A stretch of DNA of 52,304 bases from assembly GCA_026388095.1 (NCBI GenBank), contig JAPLKL010000049.1, positions 1-52,304 of the forward strand, given 5' to 3'. A program made the position numbers and the translations under genes. The notes beneath the pieces were generated by a model, which saw only the letters and a program-made list of their open reading frames with translations, did no database searches and was not told the origin of the DNA. This DNA comes from Elusimicrobiota bacterium (GTDB lineage Bacteria > Elusimicrobiota > Elusimicrobia > UBA1565 > UBA9628). Shown here in pieces: positions 33,893 to 42,185 of this stretch; within the stretch, counting starts at the first letter, position 1, and every line of letters begins with the position of its first letter.

Positions 33893-34695
33893 GTGATGCC
33901 CACGGCCGACAGGATGGCGGTGACGAAATAGTCGATGATCAGGACCGAGGCCATGCTCAGCACCACGGCCGCGGTGGTGGACTTGCCCACCCCTTCGGCG
34001 CCCCCGGTGGTGGTGATGCCCTTGAAGCAGGAGATGAAGGAGATGATGCCCGCGAAGACGAAAGTCTTCAGGAAGCCGTGCATGAAGTGACGGATCTCCA
34101 TGTTGTCGAAGATGTCCGAGGTGTAGACGCTGGTGGGTATGCCGAGCTTGACGTAGGCGACCACCCAGCCGCCGAAGCACCCGCTGAAATCCGCGACGAC
34201 CGTCAGGATAGGCAGGACCATGAGGAAGGCCATGACCCGAGGGATGACCAGGTAGCGGACCGGGTCCGTGCCCAAGGTGTAGAGGGCGTCGATCTGCTCG
34301 GTCACCTTCATGGTCCCCAACTCGGCGGCGATGGCGGCGCCCGCGCGGCCGGACACCACCAGGGCCGTCATGACCGGGGCCAGCTCCATGACCATGGCGA
34401 ACGAGACCACCGTGCCCACGAAGAGGGGCTCATTGAAGAAATGCTTGGAGGAGGCTCCGGTCTGCAGGGCCAGCACCATGCCCGTGAAGAAGGTGGTCAT
34501 GGTCGTCACCGGCAGGGACTCCACCCCGATGCGCAGCATCTGGTTGAGGACTTGCCGCCACTCGATGGGGGCGCGCAGCATCCAGGCCGCCGTGGAGCGC
34601 ACCAGGAAGGTGAAGCGCCCCATCGACTCGGAGACGGCCATGGCCTCGCGGCCGAAATCCTCGACGAACGCCGCCTTCATCAAGACATCCCTCAT
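33889..34695 (-). CDS. mlaE: MlaE-like ABC transporter permease
   Basis: 268 residues from the ATG at 34695 (ATGA overlap with alr; a second ATG at 34680 also fits). Five or six membrane segments. The family motifs TTFFTGMVLALQTG, ELAPVMTALVVSGRAGAAIAAELG and MKVTEQIDALYTLGTDPVRYLVIPR are all present. It is the permease of the retrograde/anterograde phospholipid system with MlaF and the MCE protein. Confidence 0.93.
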   Translation of the reverse strand: MRDVLMKAAFVEDFGREAMAVSESMGRFTFLVRSTAAWMLRAPIEWRQVLNQMLRIGVESLPVTTMTTFFTGMVLALQTGASSKHFFNEPLFVGTVVSFAMVMELAPVMTALVVSGRAGAAIAAELGTMKVTEQIDALYTLGTDPVRYLVIPRVMAFLMVLPILTVVADFSGCFGGWVVAYVKLGIPTSVYTSDIFDNMEIRHFMHGFLKTFVFAGIISFISCFKGITTTGGAEGVGKSTTAAVVLSMASVLIIDYFVTAILSAVGIT

Positions 34696-35807
34696 GACGG
34701 CAGGTAGGCCCTCGGCACCCGGCCGGTGAGCGCGGTCGTCGTCTCGTAGGGGATGGTGCCCGCGGTCGTCGCGGTCTCGGCGGCCGAGATCACCTCTGCG
34801 CCCTGGCGGCCGATCAGGACCACGTCGTCGCCTACCCGGGCCCCCGGCACAGCGGTCGCGTCGAGCATGAGCATGTCCATAGAGATGTTGCCGATGATGG
34901 GACAGCGCCGGCCGCCCAGCAAGGCGCCGCCCCGGTTGGAAAGTCGCCGGGAGTAGCCGTCCGCGTAGCCGATGGGCACCGTGGCGACCCGGGTCGGCCG
35001 CCGGGCACGGAAGGTCGCTCCGTAGCCCACGGCCGCCCCGCGGGGCACGGTCTTCAGGAATACCACCTTGCTCTTGAGGCTCAGGACCGGCTGGAATCCC
35101 GGATAGAGCCCGTAGATCGCCAGCCCGGGGCGCACCAGGTCCAGCCGGGTGGAGGGGTAGCGCAGGGCCGCGGCCGAATTGGCGGCGTGGCGCAGGCGCG
35201 GCGAGACCCCGGAGCGGGACAAGTCGCGCAGCGCCCGGCGGAAGCGCCGCAATTGCTCCCCGGTGAATGCCCGGTCCGTCTCCGCGCAGGAAAAATGCGT
35301 GTAGGCTCCGGCGACGTCTACGAGCCGGTGCTCGGCCAGATAACCGGCGGTGGCGACCGCGGCGGCCGGGCTCATGCCGATGCGTCCCATGCCGGTCTCG
35401 ATCTTGAGGTGGCAGGAGACCTTGCGGCCCAGCCGCCGGGCCACCTCCGCCAGCCTGCGGGCGGAGTCGAGGCTCGCCACGGTGGGGGTCAGCCCGAATT
35501 CGGCCGCGGCGAGGAAGCTCTCGAAGGGGTAGAGGCTGCCCAGTACCAGGACGGGCAGGCGGATGCCGGCCTCGCGGAGGGCCACCCCCTCCTCGACCGA
35601 GGAGACGCCCAGCCAGTCGGCGGCCCTGGCTTTCTGCGCGGCTTGGGCGCACGCCGCGGCGCCGTGGCCGTAGGCGTCGCCCTTGACCACGAACAGGATC
35701 TTGGTGGAGCGCGGCATGCGGCGGCGGAAGCGCCGGAGGTTCTCCCGGAGGGCGCCGAGGTGGACTTCCGCCCAGGTGGGCCGGAAGAACCGCCTCGTGT
35801 TGGTCAT
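34692..35807 (-). CDS. alr: Alanine racemase
   Basis: 371 residues from the ATG at 35807, one base after the dnaB stop. PLP lysine in FVVKGDAYGHGA, GRIGMSP, HAANSAAAL, RPGLAIYGLYP, catalytic tyrosine in AVGYGATFRARRPTRVATV, IGYADGYSRRLSN, the NISMDMLMLDAT segment and the C-terminal TIPYETTTALTGRVPRAYL. All standard motifs are present, unlike the copy at 12499-13548. It makes D-alanine for peptidoglycan. The dnaB-alr order occurs in many bacteria. Confidence 0.95.
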   Translation of the reverse strand: MTNTRRFFRPTWAEVHLGALRENLRRFRRRMPRSTKILFVVKGDAYGHGAAACAQAAQKARAADWLGVSSVEEGVALREAGIRLPVLVLGSLYPFESFLAAAEFGLTPTVASLDSARRLAEVARRLGRKVSCHLKIETGMGRIGMSPAAAVATAGYLAEHRLVDVAGAYTHFSCAETDRAFTGEQLRRFRRALRDLSRSGVSPRLRHAANSAAALRYPSTRLDLVRPGLAIYGLYPGFQPVLSLKSKVVFLKTVPRGAAVGYGATFRARRPTRVATVPIGYADGYSRRLSNRGGALLGGRRCPIIGNISMDMLMLDATAVPGARVGDDVVLIGRQGAEVISAAETATTAGTIPYETTTALTGRVPRAYLPS

Positions 35808-35808
35808 C

Positions 35809-37221
35809 TCAATCGGAGAATGTGGTCTGCGTGTCTTCGACCTCGGAGGCCGAGGGGCCGGCCGGCGCATCGTCGAGCGCGGCGTTGTCGAAACGGGTGA
35901 TGTTCATGTTGAAGGCGACATCGACGTCCCCGACCGGGCCCTGCCGCTGCTTGGCGATGATGATCAGGGCCTTGCCTTCCAAGGTCGGGTCGTTGCGCTT
36001 GTAATAGGATTCGCGGTGGATGAAGGCGACCAGGTCCGCGTCCTGCTCCAGGGCGCCGCTCTCGCGCAGGTCCGAGAGCACCGGCTTGTTGTCGGTTCGC
36101 CCTTTGTCCTCGGAGCGCCGCGAGAGCTGGGAGAGGGCGATGACCGGCACGTTGAGGTCCCGGGCCAGGAACTTCAGGCCCCGGGAGATCTCCGAGACCT
36201 CCTGCTGGCGGCTCTCCGAGCGCGCCCCCCCGCGCATGAGCTGCAGGTAGTCGATGATGATCAGCGCGAGCTCCCGGCCTTCGCGCCTGAGCCTGGCAGC
36301 GAGCTGCCGCGAGATGGACCGGGCCCCCAGGACCGAGAGGTTGGGCATGTCGACCACGTGCAGGGGCGACTCGGAGAGGCGCGCGGTCGCGTTGGTGAGC
36401 TGGGTCCAATGCTTGTGCTGGAAGAAGCCGGTGCGGATGTCCATGAGGTTGACCCGGGCCTCGGAGGCGATGAGCCTCTGCATGATGGCGTGCCGGGACA
36501 TCTCCAGCGAGAACAGCAGGACCGGCTTCTTGACCTCCATGACCACGTGCGCGGCGATGTTGAGGGCCAGGGCGGTCTTGCCCTGGCTGGGCCGCGCCGC
36601 GATGAGGATGAGGTCGGACTTCTGGAAGCCCGCGGTCTTCTTGTCCAGCAGCCGCAGCCCCGAAGGCACGCCCGTGACCGCGTTCTTGGCCTTGTGGGCG
36701 GCCTCGATCTGGTCGAGCACCTCGTGGGCCAAGTCCTTGGCCTCGACGATGTCGCGCTGGGACTGGCTCTGGGCCACGCGCAGGACGCTGGTCTCGGCGT
36801 CGTCGAGGAGCTCCGCCGCCGGCTTATCTTCCTTATAACAGGCGGCCACGATGTTCGTAGACGCCTTGATGAGCTCGCGCAGGATGGCCTTCTCCTTGAC
36901 CATGCGGGCGTAGTGCTCGACGTGGGCGGCGGTGGCGACCCGGTGCTGGAGCTCGGCGAGGAAAGCCATTCCGCCGAGCTCGTCGAGCCTCTTGAGCTTG
37001 CGCAGCTCTTCGCTGACCGTGACCACGTCGACCGCGGCCGAGCGGCTGGCGAGCTCCGCCATGACCCGGAACACGGTCCGGTGCGACTCCTGGTAAAAAT
37101 CCATCTCGCCCAGGATGTCCATGGCCCGCTCCACGGCATCCGGCTCGATGAGCATCGCCCCAAGGACGGCGCTCTCGGCCTCCAGGGCCTGGGGCGGGAG
37201 CTGCGGGGAGTCTTTGGCCAT
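35809..37221 (-). CDS. dnaB: Replicative DNA helicase DnaB
   Basis: 470 residues. The N-terminal domain (QALEAESAVLGAMLIEPDAV) is followed by the RecA-like helicase with Walker A ARPSQGKTALALNIA, LLFSLEMSRHAIMQRL, Walker B LIIIDYLQLMRG, SQLSRRSEDKG, DLRESGALEQDADLV and the arginine-finger region. No intein is present. The ATG at 37221 has no recognisable Shine-Dalgarno; the gene follows rplI by 30 bp and precedes alr by one base. Confidence 0.95.
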   Translation of the reverse strand: MAKDSPQLPPQALEAESAVLGAMLIEPDAVERAMDILGEMDFYQESHRTVFRVMAELASRSAAVDVVTVSEELRKLKRLDELGGMAFLAELQHRVATAAHVEHYARMVKEKAILRELIKASTNIVAACYKEDKPAAELLDDAETSVLRVAQSQSQRDIVEAKDLAHEVLDQIEAAHKAKNAVTGVPSGLRLLDKKTAGFQKSDLILIAARPSQGKTALALNIAAHVVMEVKKPVLLFSLEMSRHAIMQRLIASEARVNLMDIRTGFFQHKHWTQLTNATARLSESPLHVVDMPNLSVLGARSISRQLAARLRREGRELALIIIDYLQLMRGGARSESRQQEVSEISRGLKFLARDLNVPVIALSQLSRRSEDKGRTDNKPVLSDLRESGALEQDADLVAFIHRESYYKRNDPTLEGKALIIIAKQRQGPVGDVDVAFNMNITRFDNAALDDAPAGPSASEVEDTQTTFSD

Positions 37222-37251
37222 GGGAGGGGCGCTGCGAGCCCGGGCCGCCGG

Positions 37252-37698
37252 CTACTCCCGCGCGACGACGGCGACCGTGACCTTGGCGGAGACCTCGGGC
37301 TGCAGGCGCAGCTCGACCTCGTGCTCGCCGACCGTCTTGATCGGCGAGTCGAGCCGGACCGCGGTCTTGGGGACCACGAAGCCGCTGGCCTTGAGGCTCT
37401 TGAGGATGTCGGATTTGCCCACGGACCCGAAGAGCTTGCCTTCGGGGCTGGCGGGCACGGTGAAGGAGAGCTTGACGCCGGTCAGCTTGCCGGCCAAGCC
37501 CTTGGCGATCTCGACGTCGGCGGCGACGAGCTTGGCGCGCTTATCCTTGCACTTCTCCCATTCCTTGAGCACGGCCGTGGTCGCGGCCACGGCCAGGCGC
37601 TTGGGCAGCAGATAGTTGCGGCCGTAGCCGTCGGCGACGTCCTTGATGTCCCCGGCGCGGCCGAGGTTCTCTACGGTGGAACGCAGGATGACCTTCAT
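37252..37698 (-). CDS. rplI: 50S ribosomal protein L9
   Basis: 148 residues. N-terminal MKVILRSTVENLGRAG and GYGRNYLLPKRLA are the L9 signature. The long helix and C-terminal domain (KLFGSVGKSDILKSL) are complete. AGAGGT lies 6 bases before the ATG. Confidence 0.96.
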   Translation of the reverse strand: MKVILRSTVENLGRAGDIKDVADGYGRNYLLPKRLAVAATTAVLKEWEKCKDKRAKLVAADVEIAKGLAGKLTGVKLSFTVPASPEGKLFGSVGKSDILKSLKASGFVVPKTAVRLDSPIKTVGEHEVELRLQPEVSAKVTVAVVARE

Positions 37699-37728
37699 GA
37701 GATGACCTCTCTTAAAAACACTCCCGGC

Positions 37729-38067
37729 TCAATAAGTGACGTAAGGCAGCAGAGCCAGGTTGCGCGCCCGCTTGATGGCGCGGCTGAGGCTGCGTTGATG
37801 CCCGGCGCAGTTGCCGGTGATGCGGCTGGAAAGGATCTTGCCGGTGTCGGTCAAGAAGGCCCGCAGGACCTGGATCTGCTTATAGTCGATGTCGCGCACC
37901 TTCTCGGCGCAGAATCGGCAGACCTTCCGGCGGACCGGGAACGGGGGACGCCGCCGGCCCGTGTCGGGCCTGCGGGAGGGCGCGCTGGGACGGGGCGCCT
38001 CGGATTGCTGGACTGCGGAGGCCGCGGGAGCCGCGGCCGGGGTCTTCTCGGGTTCAGGCTGGAACAT
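37729..38067 (-). CDS. rpsR: 30S ribosomal protein S18
   Basis: 112 residues. The core has [36 protein letters not shown] and [20 protein letters not shown]. The N-terminus carries an extra Pro/Ala-rich stretch of about 45 residues not found in the short E. coli protein. The CxxC and a later cysteine may bind zinc. The ATG directly follows the ssb stop (TAA-ATG). Confidence 0.95.
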   Translation of the reverse strand: MFQPEPEKTPAAAPAASAVQQSEAPRPSAPSRRPDTGRRRPPFPVRRKVCRFCAEKVRDIDYKQIQVLRAFLTDTGKILSSRITGNCAGHQRSLSRAIKRARNLALLPYVTY

Positions 38068-38511
38068 TTAGAACGGAGCCTCCTCGATTTCTGCATCTGC
38101 GGCGGGTGTCCCGCCGGCGGCTTGGGACTTCTCGGGCGCTCCAGCCGCGGCGCCTTCGCCGGGCTGGCTCAGGAATTGGACGCGGTTGGCGACCACCTCG
38201 AAGACGGTGCGCTTCTGTCCGCCGTTGTCCTCGTAGTCCCGGGAAGAGAGCCGTCCCTCGACGGTCAGGGCCACGCCCTTCTTGGCGCGATCCTTGGCGC
38301 GCTCGGCCGCCTGCCCCCAGACCACCACGTCGATGAAAAAAGCCTGGTCCTTCCATTCCCCGGACTTGGTGTCCTTGTAGCGGCGGCTCACGGCCATGCG
38401 GATCGTCGTCTTCGGGGTCCCCGCCGACGTGACGAAATGCTCGCCGTCCCGCGTGGCGCGCCCAGCCAGGACGATGAAATTGATCTCTGGGAGCCGGACC
38501 CCGGTGGACAT
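38068..38511 (-). CDS. ssb: Single-stranded DNA-binding protein
   Basis: 147 residues. The OB fold has INFIVLAGRATRD, FFIDVVVWGQAAE and LTVEGRLSSRDYED. An Ala/Gly/Pro-rich tail ends in IEEAPF, the acidic tip that recruits partner proteins (E. coli ends DDDIPF). It lies between rpsF (4 bp) and rpsR (0 bp), the classic arrangement. Confidence 0.95.
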   Translation of the reverse strand: MSTGVRLPEINFIVLAGRATRDGEHFVTSAGTPKTTIRMAVSRRYKDTKSGEWKDQAFFIDVVVWGQAAERAKDRAKKGVALTVEGRLSSRDYEDNGGQKRTVFEVVANRVQFLSQPGEGAAAGAPEKSQAAGGTPAADAEIEEAPF

Positions 38512-38515
38512 CGGT

Positions 38516-38854
38516 CTAGGAGGCTTGGGCCGGAGCCTTGGCCTTCTTCTCCTTGACCTTGTACTTGCGGTCCTGCGCGACCACGGTCATGTTGCGCAGG
38601 ACATCGCCGGCCACGCTGAAATTGTGGCTGAGCTTCCTGAGCAGCGCGGGGTTGGCCCGATACTTGAGATAGGCGTAAACGCCTTCGCGCGCCTTGCCGA
38701 TGAGATGGGTCAGCTTGCGGCGGCCCCAAATCTCATGGTTGACGACCTCGCCGCCTTCCCCGGCGATGACCTGTTTGGTCTTCTCGACCCACTCGGCGAC
38801 CTCCGGGTCGGACAGGGCCGGTTTCATGATGAGAACGGTTTCGTATATGCGCAT
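38516..38854 (-). CDS. rpsF: 30S ribosomal protein S6
   Basis: 112 residues: MRIYETVLIMKPALSD, NHEIWGRRKLTHLIGKAREG and YAYLKYRANPALLRKL are S6 motifs. A Lys/Ala tail ends the protein. There is no Shine-Dalgarno. The promoter -10 ends 9 bases before the ATG, so the leader is only a few bases. It opens the twelve-gene run. Confidence 0.95.
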   Translation of the reverse strand: MRIYETVLIMKPALSDPEVAEWVEKTKQVIAGEGGEVVNHEIWGRRKLTHLIGKAREGVYAYLKYRANPALLRKLSHNFSVAGDVLRNMTVVAQDRKYKVKEKKAKAPAQAS

Positions 38855-38863
38855 ATCCGAAAT

Positions 38864-38892
38864 ACGATAACAAATCTATGAAGACCTTACAA
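38864..38892 (-). promoter_or_regulatory. Promoter of the rpsF-to-ispDF gene run
   Basis: Minus strand TTGTAA (38892-38887), 17 bases, TATCGT (38869-38864) with a TG extended -10. The surrounding bases are AT-rich against the GC-rich genome. Start expected about 7 bases downstream, almost at the ATG. Confidence 0.65.
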
Positions 38893-38906
38893 GAATAATC
38901 TCTAGC

Positions 38907-38936
38907 TTGACGACCAGCCCCCGGGCCTGTTATGCT
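38907..38936 (+). promoter_or_regulatory. Promoter of the cysteine-rich TPR protein gene
   Basis: TTGACG (38907-38912), 18 bases, TATGCT (38931-38936) with TGT before it. Seven bases separate the -10 from the ATG at 38944, predicting a leaderless message. Confidence 0.65.
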
Positions 38937-38943
38937 GAAGATG

Positions 38944-40125
38944 ATGCCGCTTCCCTGCCGCGCCCGGTTCCTGCCGCTGGCCGTGCTGTGCTGGCTCCTG
39001 GCCGGCCCCGCGCAAGCCGACTCCTTCCCCTCCTGGTATGCCAAGGCGCAGAAGGCGGAGGCCCGCCACGACGACGACGCGGCCCTGCAGGCCTGGTCCA
39101 ACGCTCTGCACCTCTGGAAGTCCACGGACAGCAAGCCCAAGAAAGCCCAGGCCCTGGCCGCGCGCGCCGCCCTCTACCATAAGAAGGGCGAGTGGGAGGC
39201 CGCGCTGAAAGACCTCTCCGGCGCCCTGAAGCTCAAGGCCAAGGACGCCGTCCTCTGGCACCAACGCGGGGTCCTCTACCTCGAACACGACCAGGCTTCC
39301 GAAGCCATCAGCGACTTCTACAAGGCCACGGCCCTCAACCCCGGCTTCTCCGAAGCCTTCTTCGACCGCGGCCGCGCCTATGCGTTGCAAGGCGATGCGG
39401 AATTCTCGAAAGAGGATTTCCTCACCGCCTGCCACCTCGGGCTCCAGAAGGCTTGCGAGAAGGCCGGCCGGACCAAAGGCTCAGCGAAGTCCAAGGGCAA
39501 GGTCAAGCCCTCGGCGCAGGCCGCGACCCCGCCGTCTGCCCTGCCGGCCGTCGAGGCTTCCACCCCGACAGCCCCGACGACGGTCGCGGCTTCCTCCCCG
39601 ACGGCCCCGACGACGGTCGCGGCTTCCTCCCCGACGGCTCCGACGGCGGTCGAGGCTCCCCCCCCGAAGGCCGCGCCGCCGTCCGCGCCCAAGCGGAGAC
39701 GGACCCCGAAGGCTTCCGCACCCCGGACCGCGCCGAAGGCCGCCGCCAGCACCGCTACCGCCATGGTCGAGATCCCGGTGGGCTCGGCCCTGGAGGAACT
39801 CCCCACCGGCGAGACGACCATCACCGAGGAGTCTTCCCAGCGCGCGGCGCAGCCGGATTTCCGCTCCTGCATCAACCGCATCCGGGCCTGTTCGGAGAAC
39901 GGCGAGAACGGGGACAGCTACAGCGCCTGCGTGGCCCGCGCCCGGCTCTGCGAACAATACCCCAAGCAGGGCTGCTGCCCCCGCGACTGCGTGGTCCTTT
40001 TCCAGAAACTGCTCAACTCCATGAGCGAAGCCGAGGCTTTCCGCGAAGTCTTCAAGCCCAACAGCGCCTGCTTCTCCATCGAGAGGCCCCAATCCGACGA
40101 GATACAGGAAGAGGCCTCGCCCTGA
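38944..40125 (+). CDS. Secreted TPR protein with cysteine-rich C-terminus
   Basis: 393 residues from the ATG at 38944. In-frame ATGs at 38932 and 38941 lie in or too close to the -10. Signal peptide at about 1-25 (FLPLAVLCWLLAGPAQA). Three TPR-like units cover about 27-160 (GVLYLEHDQASEAISDFYKA). A Pro/Ala/Thr linker with three 11-residue repeats follows (about 200-240). The C-terminal region of about 300-393 has at least eight cysteines (SCINRIRACSE, SACVARARLCE, GCCPRDC). It is probably a periplasmic or surface protein with disulfides. I do not recognise the Cys domain. Confidence 0.75.
   Translation: MPLPCRARFLPLAVLCWLLAGPAQADSFPSWYAKAQKAEARHDDDAALQAWSNALHLWKSTDSKPKKAQALAARAALYHKKGEWEAALKDLSGALKLKAKDAVLWHQRGVLYLEHDQASEAISDFYKATALNPGFSEAFFDRGRAYALQGDAEFSKEDFLTACHLGLQKACEKAGRTKGSAKSKGKVKPSAQAATPPSALPAVEASTPTAPTTVAASSPTAPTTVAASSPTAPTAVEAPPPKAAPPSAPKRRRTPKASAPRTAPKAAASTATAMVEIPVGSALEELPTGETTITEESSQRAAQPDFRSCINRIRACSENGENGDSYSACVARARLCEQYPKQGCCPRDCVVLFQKLLNSMSEAEAFREVFKPNSACFSIERPQSDEIQEEASP
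39556..39654. repeat. 33-bp tandem repeat, three copies, in the TPR protein gene
   Basis: Units start at 39556, 39589 and 39622 and encode A-S-S-P-T-A-P-T-T-V-A (with small changes). It is an in-frame linker repeat. Confidence 0.8.
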
Positions 40126-40157
40126 CGGCGAGCCGGCGCCGAGGCGACGCGGTCTTC

Positions 40158-40186
40158 TTGACAAAAGATGACAGATTCCGTACATT
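40158..40186 (+). promoter_or_regulatory. Promoter of the HTH gene
   Basis: TTGACA (40158-40163), 17 bases, TACATT (40181-40186) in a locally AT-rich stretch. Start near 40193, leader about 18 bases. Confidence 0.65.
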
Positions 40187-40210
40187 AAATACGAAACAAC
40201 CTCATCGCCC

Positions 40211-40468
40211 ATGAAACAGAAGCGCAAGGCCGCCCGGAAGCCCTTCCTCGGAGAAGTCCCGGAGGTCATGGACATCAAGACCTTGGCCCAGTACCTGGGC
40301 CTGGGCCGCTCCAAGATCTACGGACTCATCCGCCAGAAGAGGATCCCCGCCTCGCGCATCGGGCGACAGTACCGATTCTCCAAGCCGCTGGTCGACGCCT
40401 GGCTGCGGGAGCGCCTGATCACCCCGCAGCCGGAACAGCAGATCCCGCTGTTCAAGCCCAACAAGTAA
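40211..40468 (+). CDS. Small helix-turn-helix protein, excisionase/BldC-like
   Basis: 85 residues. It has the MerR-type HTH_17 pattern: VMDIKTLAQYLGLGRSKIYG, LIRQKRIPASRIGRQYRFSK and VDAWLRERL. The basic N-terminus (KQKRKAARK) may add DNA contact. Such proteins act as small regulators or excisionases. No recombinase is nearby, so a regulator is more likely. It has its own near-consensus promoter and no cotranscribed neighbour. Confidence 0.8.
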   Translation: MKQKRKAARKPFLGEVPEVMDIKTLAQYLGLGRSKIYGLIRQKRIPASRIGRQYRFSKPLVDAWLRERLITPQPEQQIPLFKPNK

Positions 40469-40507
40469 AGACTCCCGTAACAGACCGGCTCCTCCGTCGG
40501 AAATCCC

Positions 40508-40536
40508 TTGCATCCCCGTCGAAGATGTGGTATATT
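40508..40536 (+). promoter_or_regulatory. Promoter of the 73-residue repeat protein gene
   Basis: TTGCAT (40508-40513), 17 bases, TATATT (40531-40536). Start near 40543, leaving a leader of about 52 bases before the ATG at 40595. Confidence 0.65.
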
Positions 40537-40594
40537 TCTTCCACAAAGGGATGCGGAATCGTCATCCCGCCGAGTGAAAACGGAGGAAAGCAGA

Positions 40595-40816
40595 ATGGCA
40601 GAGAAAGTGACCAAGGTCGGCGTGAGCCGGGCGCAGGGCTTCCTTTACTACATTGACAAGCAGGGCGATGTCTCCCGCGCCAAGATGGCCCGCGGCGGCA
40701 AGAAGGGCGGAAAGTGCGAGAAGGTGCAGAAGGTCGGCCTGAAGAAGGAAAAGGGCTACCTCTACTACCTGGACAAGAAGGGCGATATCTCCCGCGCCAA
40801 GATGGTCAACGCCTAG
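40595..40816 (+). CDS. Small basic protein made of two copies of one motif
   Basis: 73 residues from the ATG at 40595, with GGAGG about 8 bases upstream. The sequence is an internal duplication: KVTKVGVSRAQGFLYYIDKQ followed by GDVSRAKM, then a GGKKGGK linker, then KVQKVGLKKEKGYLYYLDKK followed by GDISRAKM. The two halves share a pattern K-V-x-K-V-G-x5-G-[FY]-L-Y-Y-[IL]-D-K-x-G-D-[VI]-S-R-A-K-M. It is highly basic with no signal or membrane segment. A strong promoter and terminator enclose it, suggesting high expression as a single gene. I do not know a function; nucleic-acid binding is a guess from charge. Confidence 0.75.
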   Translation: MAEKVTKVGVSRAQGFLYYIDKQGDVSRAKMARGGKKGGKCEKVQKVGLKKEKGYLYYLDKKGDISRAKMVNA

Positions 40817-40833
40817 AGCGCCGACCCTCGAAC

Positions 40834-40870
40834 GACCCCCGTCGCCTCTGGCGGCGGGGGTCTTGTTTTT
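40834..40870 (+). terminator. Rho-independent terminator of the repeat protein gene
   Basis: A 13-bp stem (40834-40846 with 40850-40862, one G-T pair, loop TCT) followed by TTGTTTTT. Confidence 0.9.
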
Positions 40871-40884
40871 GTAGAGTCTGGGCC

Positions 40885-41301
40885 ATGAGCCGCGTCGGGA
40901 CTTCCTCTAATAGCGAAGACTGGGCCGACCGCTGCGCCGAGGCCGCGCTGGGCGGCCTGGGCGCCTTGGCCGTAGTGCCCGACGGAAGACTGGTCCGCGA
41001 CCCGGCTCTGCGGCGGTTGCTGCGCGCCGTCGCGGACGAAGCCGCGGCCGCGGCCGCAGGCTCCGGGCTGCGGGTGACCGCAGCCCCCGCGCGCATCGCG
41101 TCCGCTCGGTGCCGCCGGCACCCGAATCGTCGCCATCCTTGGCAGCGCGCTCTGCGCCAAGGCCGCAAGACCGGAGCCAAAAGCGTCTTCGGGCCTCTGC
41201 TCAAAGCCGCCCGGCGCGCGGGCACGCCGGTCCCGAAGCTGGCCATCATGTCCGAGGTCCTGCGGCGCCTGGACGCAAGGAAGGGGTCCAGCAAGAGATG
41301 A
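40885..41301 (+). CDS. Orphan C-terminal domain of a ketopantoate reductase-like protein
   Basis: 138 residues from the ATG at 40885. The pattern resembles the C-terminal helical domain of ApbA/PanE: GGLGALAVVPDGRLVRDPAL, LLRAVADEAAAAAAGSGL and, after a conserved Trp/Gln stretch, QGRKTGAKSVFGPLLKAARR followed by AGTPVPKLAIMSEVLRRL. The NADP-binding Rossmann half (GxGxxG) is absent. The reading frame is intact but starts just after the upstream terminator. It is either a decayed panE relic or a stand-alone domain. TAGAGT ends 7 bases before the ATG, and its stop overlaps folD as ATGA. Confidence 0.5.
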   Translation: MSRVGTSSNSEDWADRCAEAALGGLGALAVVPDGRLVRDPALRRLLRAVADEAAAAAAGSGLRVTAAPARIASARCRRHPNRRHPWQRALRQGRKTGAKSVFGPLLKAARRAGTPVPKLAIMSEVLRRLDARKGSSKR

Positions 41302-42185
41302 GCGCCAAAATACTAGATGGGAAAGCCGTGGCGGCGGCCCTCCGTGCCGGTCTGCAGTCGGACATCGCGGCCGTGCGCGAGGCCCGGGGCACTCCCCCGA
41401 AGCTCGCCATCGTCACCCACACTTCCGAGGAGTCGGCGGGCGCCTATCTGCGCGCCAAGCTCAAGGCCGCGGCCGAGGCCGGACTCCTGGCCCAAGCCTA
41501 TCCCTGCCCGGACGGCGCGGGGCCGGGAGAGCTCGGCGGAATACTGGCCCGGCTCGGGGCGGATGACGCGGTGGACGGCATCATCGTGGAACAGCCTCTG
41601 CCCAAAGGCTTCGACCCGGCGTTGGTCTTCTCCGCCATCCCGCAGGGCAAGGATGTGGAGGGGGTCAACCCCGTCAACTACGGCCGCTTCTTCCTGGCCA
41701 AGACCGCAGCCGAGATCGCGGGCTGCGGAGCCTTCCCCCCCTGCACGGTGGCGGCCGTCATCGCCCTGCTCGGAGAGACCGGCAGCTCTGCGGCGGGCCG
41801 GGAGGCCGTGGTGGTGGGCCGCTCCGAGATCCTGGGCCGGCCCGCGGCGCACTACCTCAGCGCTCTCGACGCCACCGTGACCTTGTGCCACTCCAAGACC
41901 GCGGACCTGGCCGGGCACGTGCGGCGGGCCGACATCGTGGTGGCCGCCCTGGGCCGGGCGAACTTCATCAAGGGCGGCTGGATAAAGCCCGGCGCTGTGG
42001 TCCTGGACGCGGGCATGAACCGCCACGGCGGGGCCTGGGTGGGAGACGTGGAGTTCGCGGCCGCGGCGCAGCGCGCCTCCTTCATCACGCCGGTGCCGGG
42101 CGGAGTGGGGCCGGTGACCACGGCCGTGGTGCTGGCCAACACCGTGGAAGCGGCTCGCCGCCGTCTGGAGGTCCGGTCCGCGTAG
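41298..42185 (+). CDS. folD: Methylenetetrahydrofolate dehydrogenase/cyclohydrolase FolD
   Basis: 295 residues from the ATG at 41298. The enzyme interconverts 5,10-methylene-, methenyl- and 10-formyl-tetrahydrofolate. Motifs: AYLRAKLKAAAEAGL (catalytic Lys), VDGIIVEQPLPKGFDP, GKDVEGVNPVNYG, FPPCTVAAVIALL, GRSEILGRPAAHYLS, ATVTLCHSKTADL, ADIVVAALGRANFI and PVPGGVGPVTTAVVL. The substrate segment reads DVEGVNPVN where DVDGFHPVN is usual. The gene is translationally coupled to the ApbA-C-like ORF. Confidence 0.92.
   Translation: MSAKILDGKAVAAALRAGLQSDIAAVREARGTPPKLAIVTHTSEESAGAYLRAKLKAAAEAGLLAQAYPCPDGAGPGELGGILARLGADDAVDGIIVEQPLPKGFDPALVFSAIPQGKDVEGVNPVNYGRFFLAKTAAEIAGCGAFPPCTVAAVIALLGETGSSAAGREAVVVGRSEILGRPAAHYLSALDATVTLCHSKTADLAGHVRRADIVVAALGRANFIKGGWIKPGAVVLDAGMNRHGGAWVGDVEFAAAAQRASFITPVPGGVGPVTTAVVLANTVEAARRRLEVRSA

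Noticed and set aside
35683-38556. 957-codon plus-strand frame opposite dnaB to ssb
   Set aside because: It crosses several well-identified minus-strand genes and has Asp/Gly/Leu-rich shadow composition.
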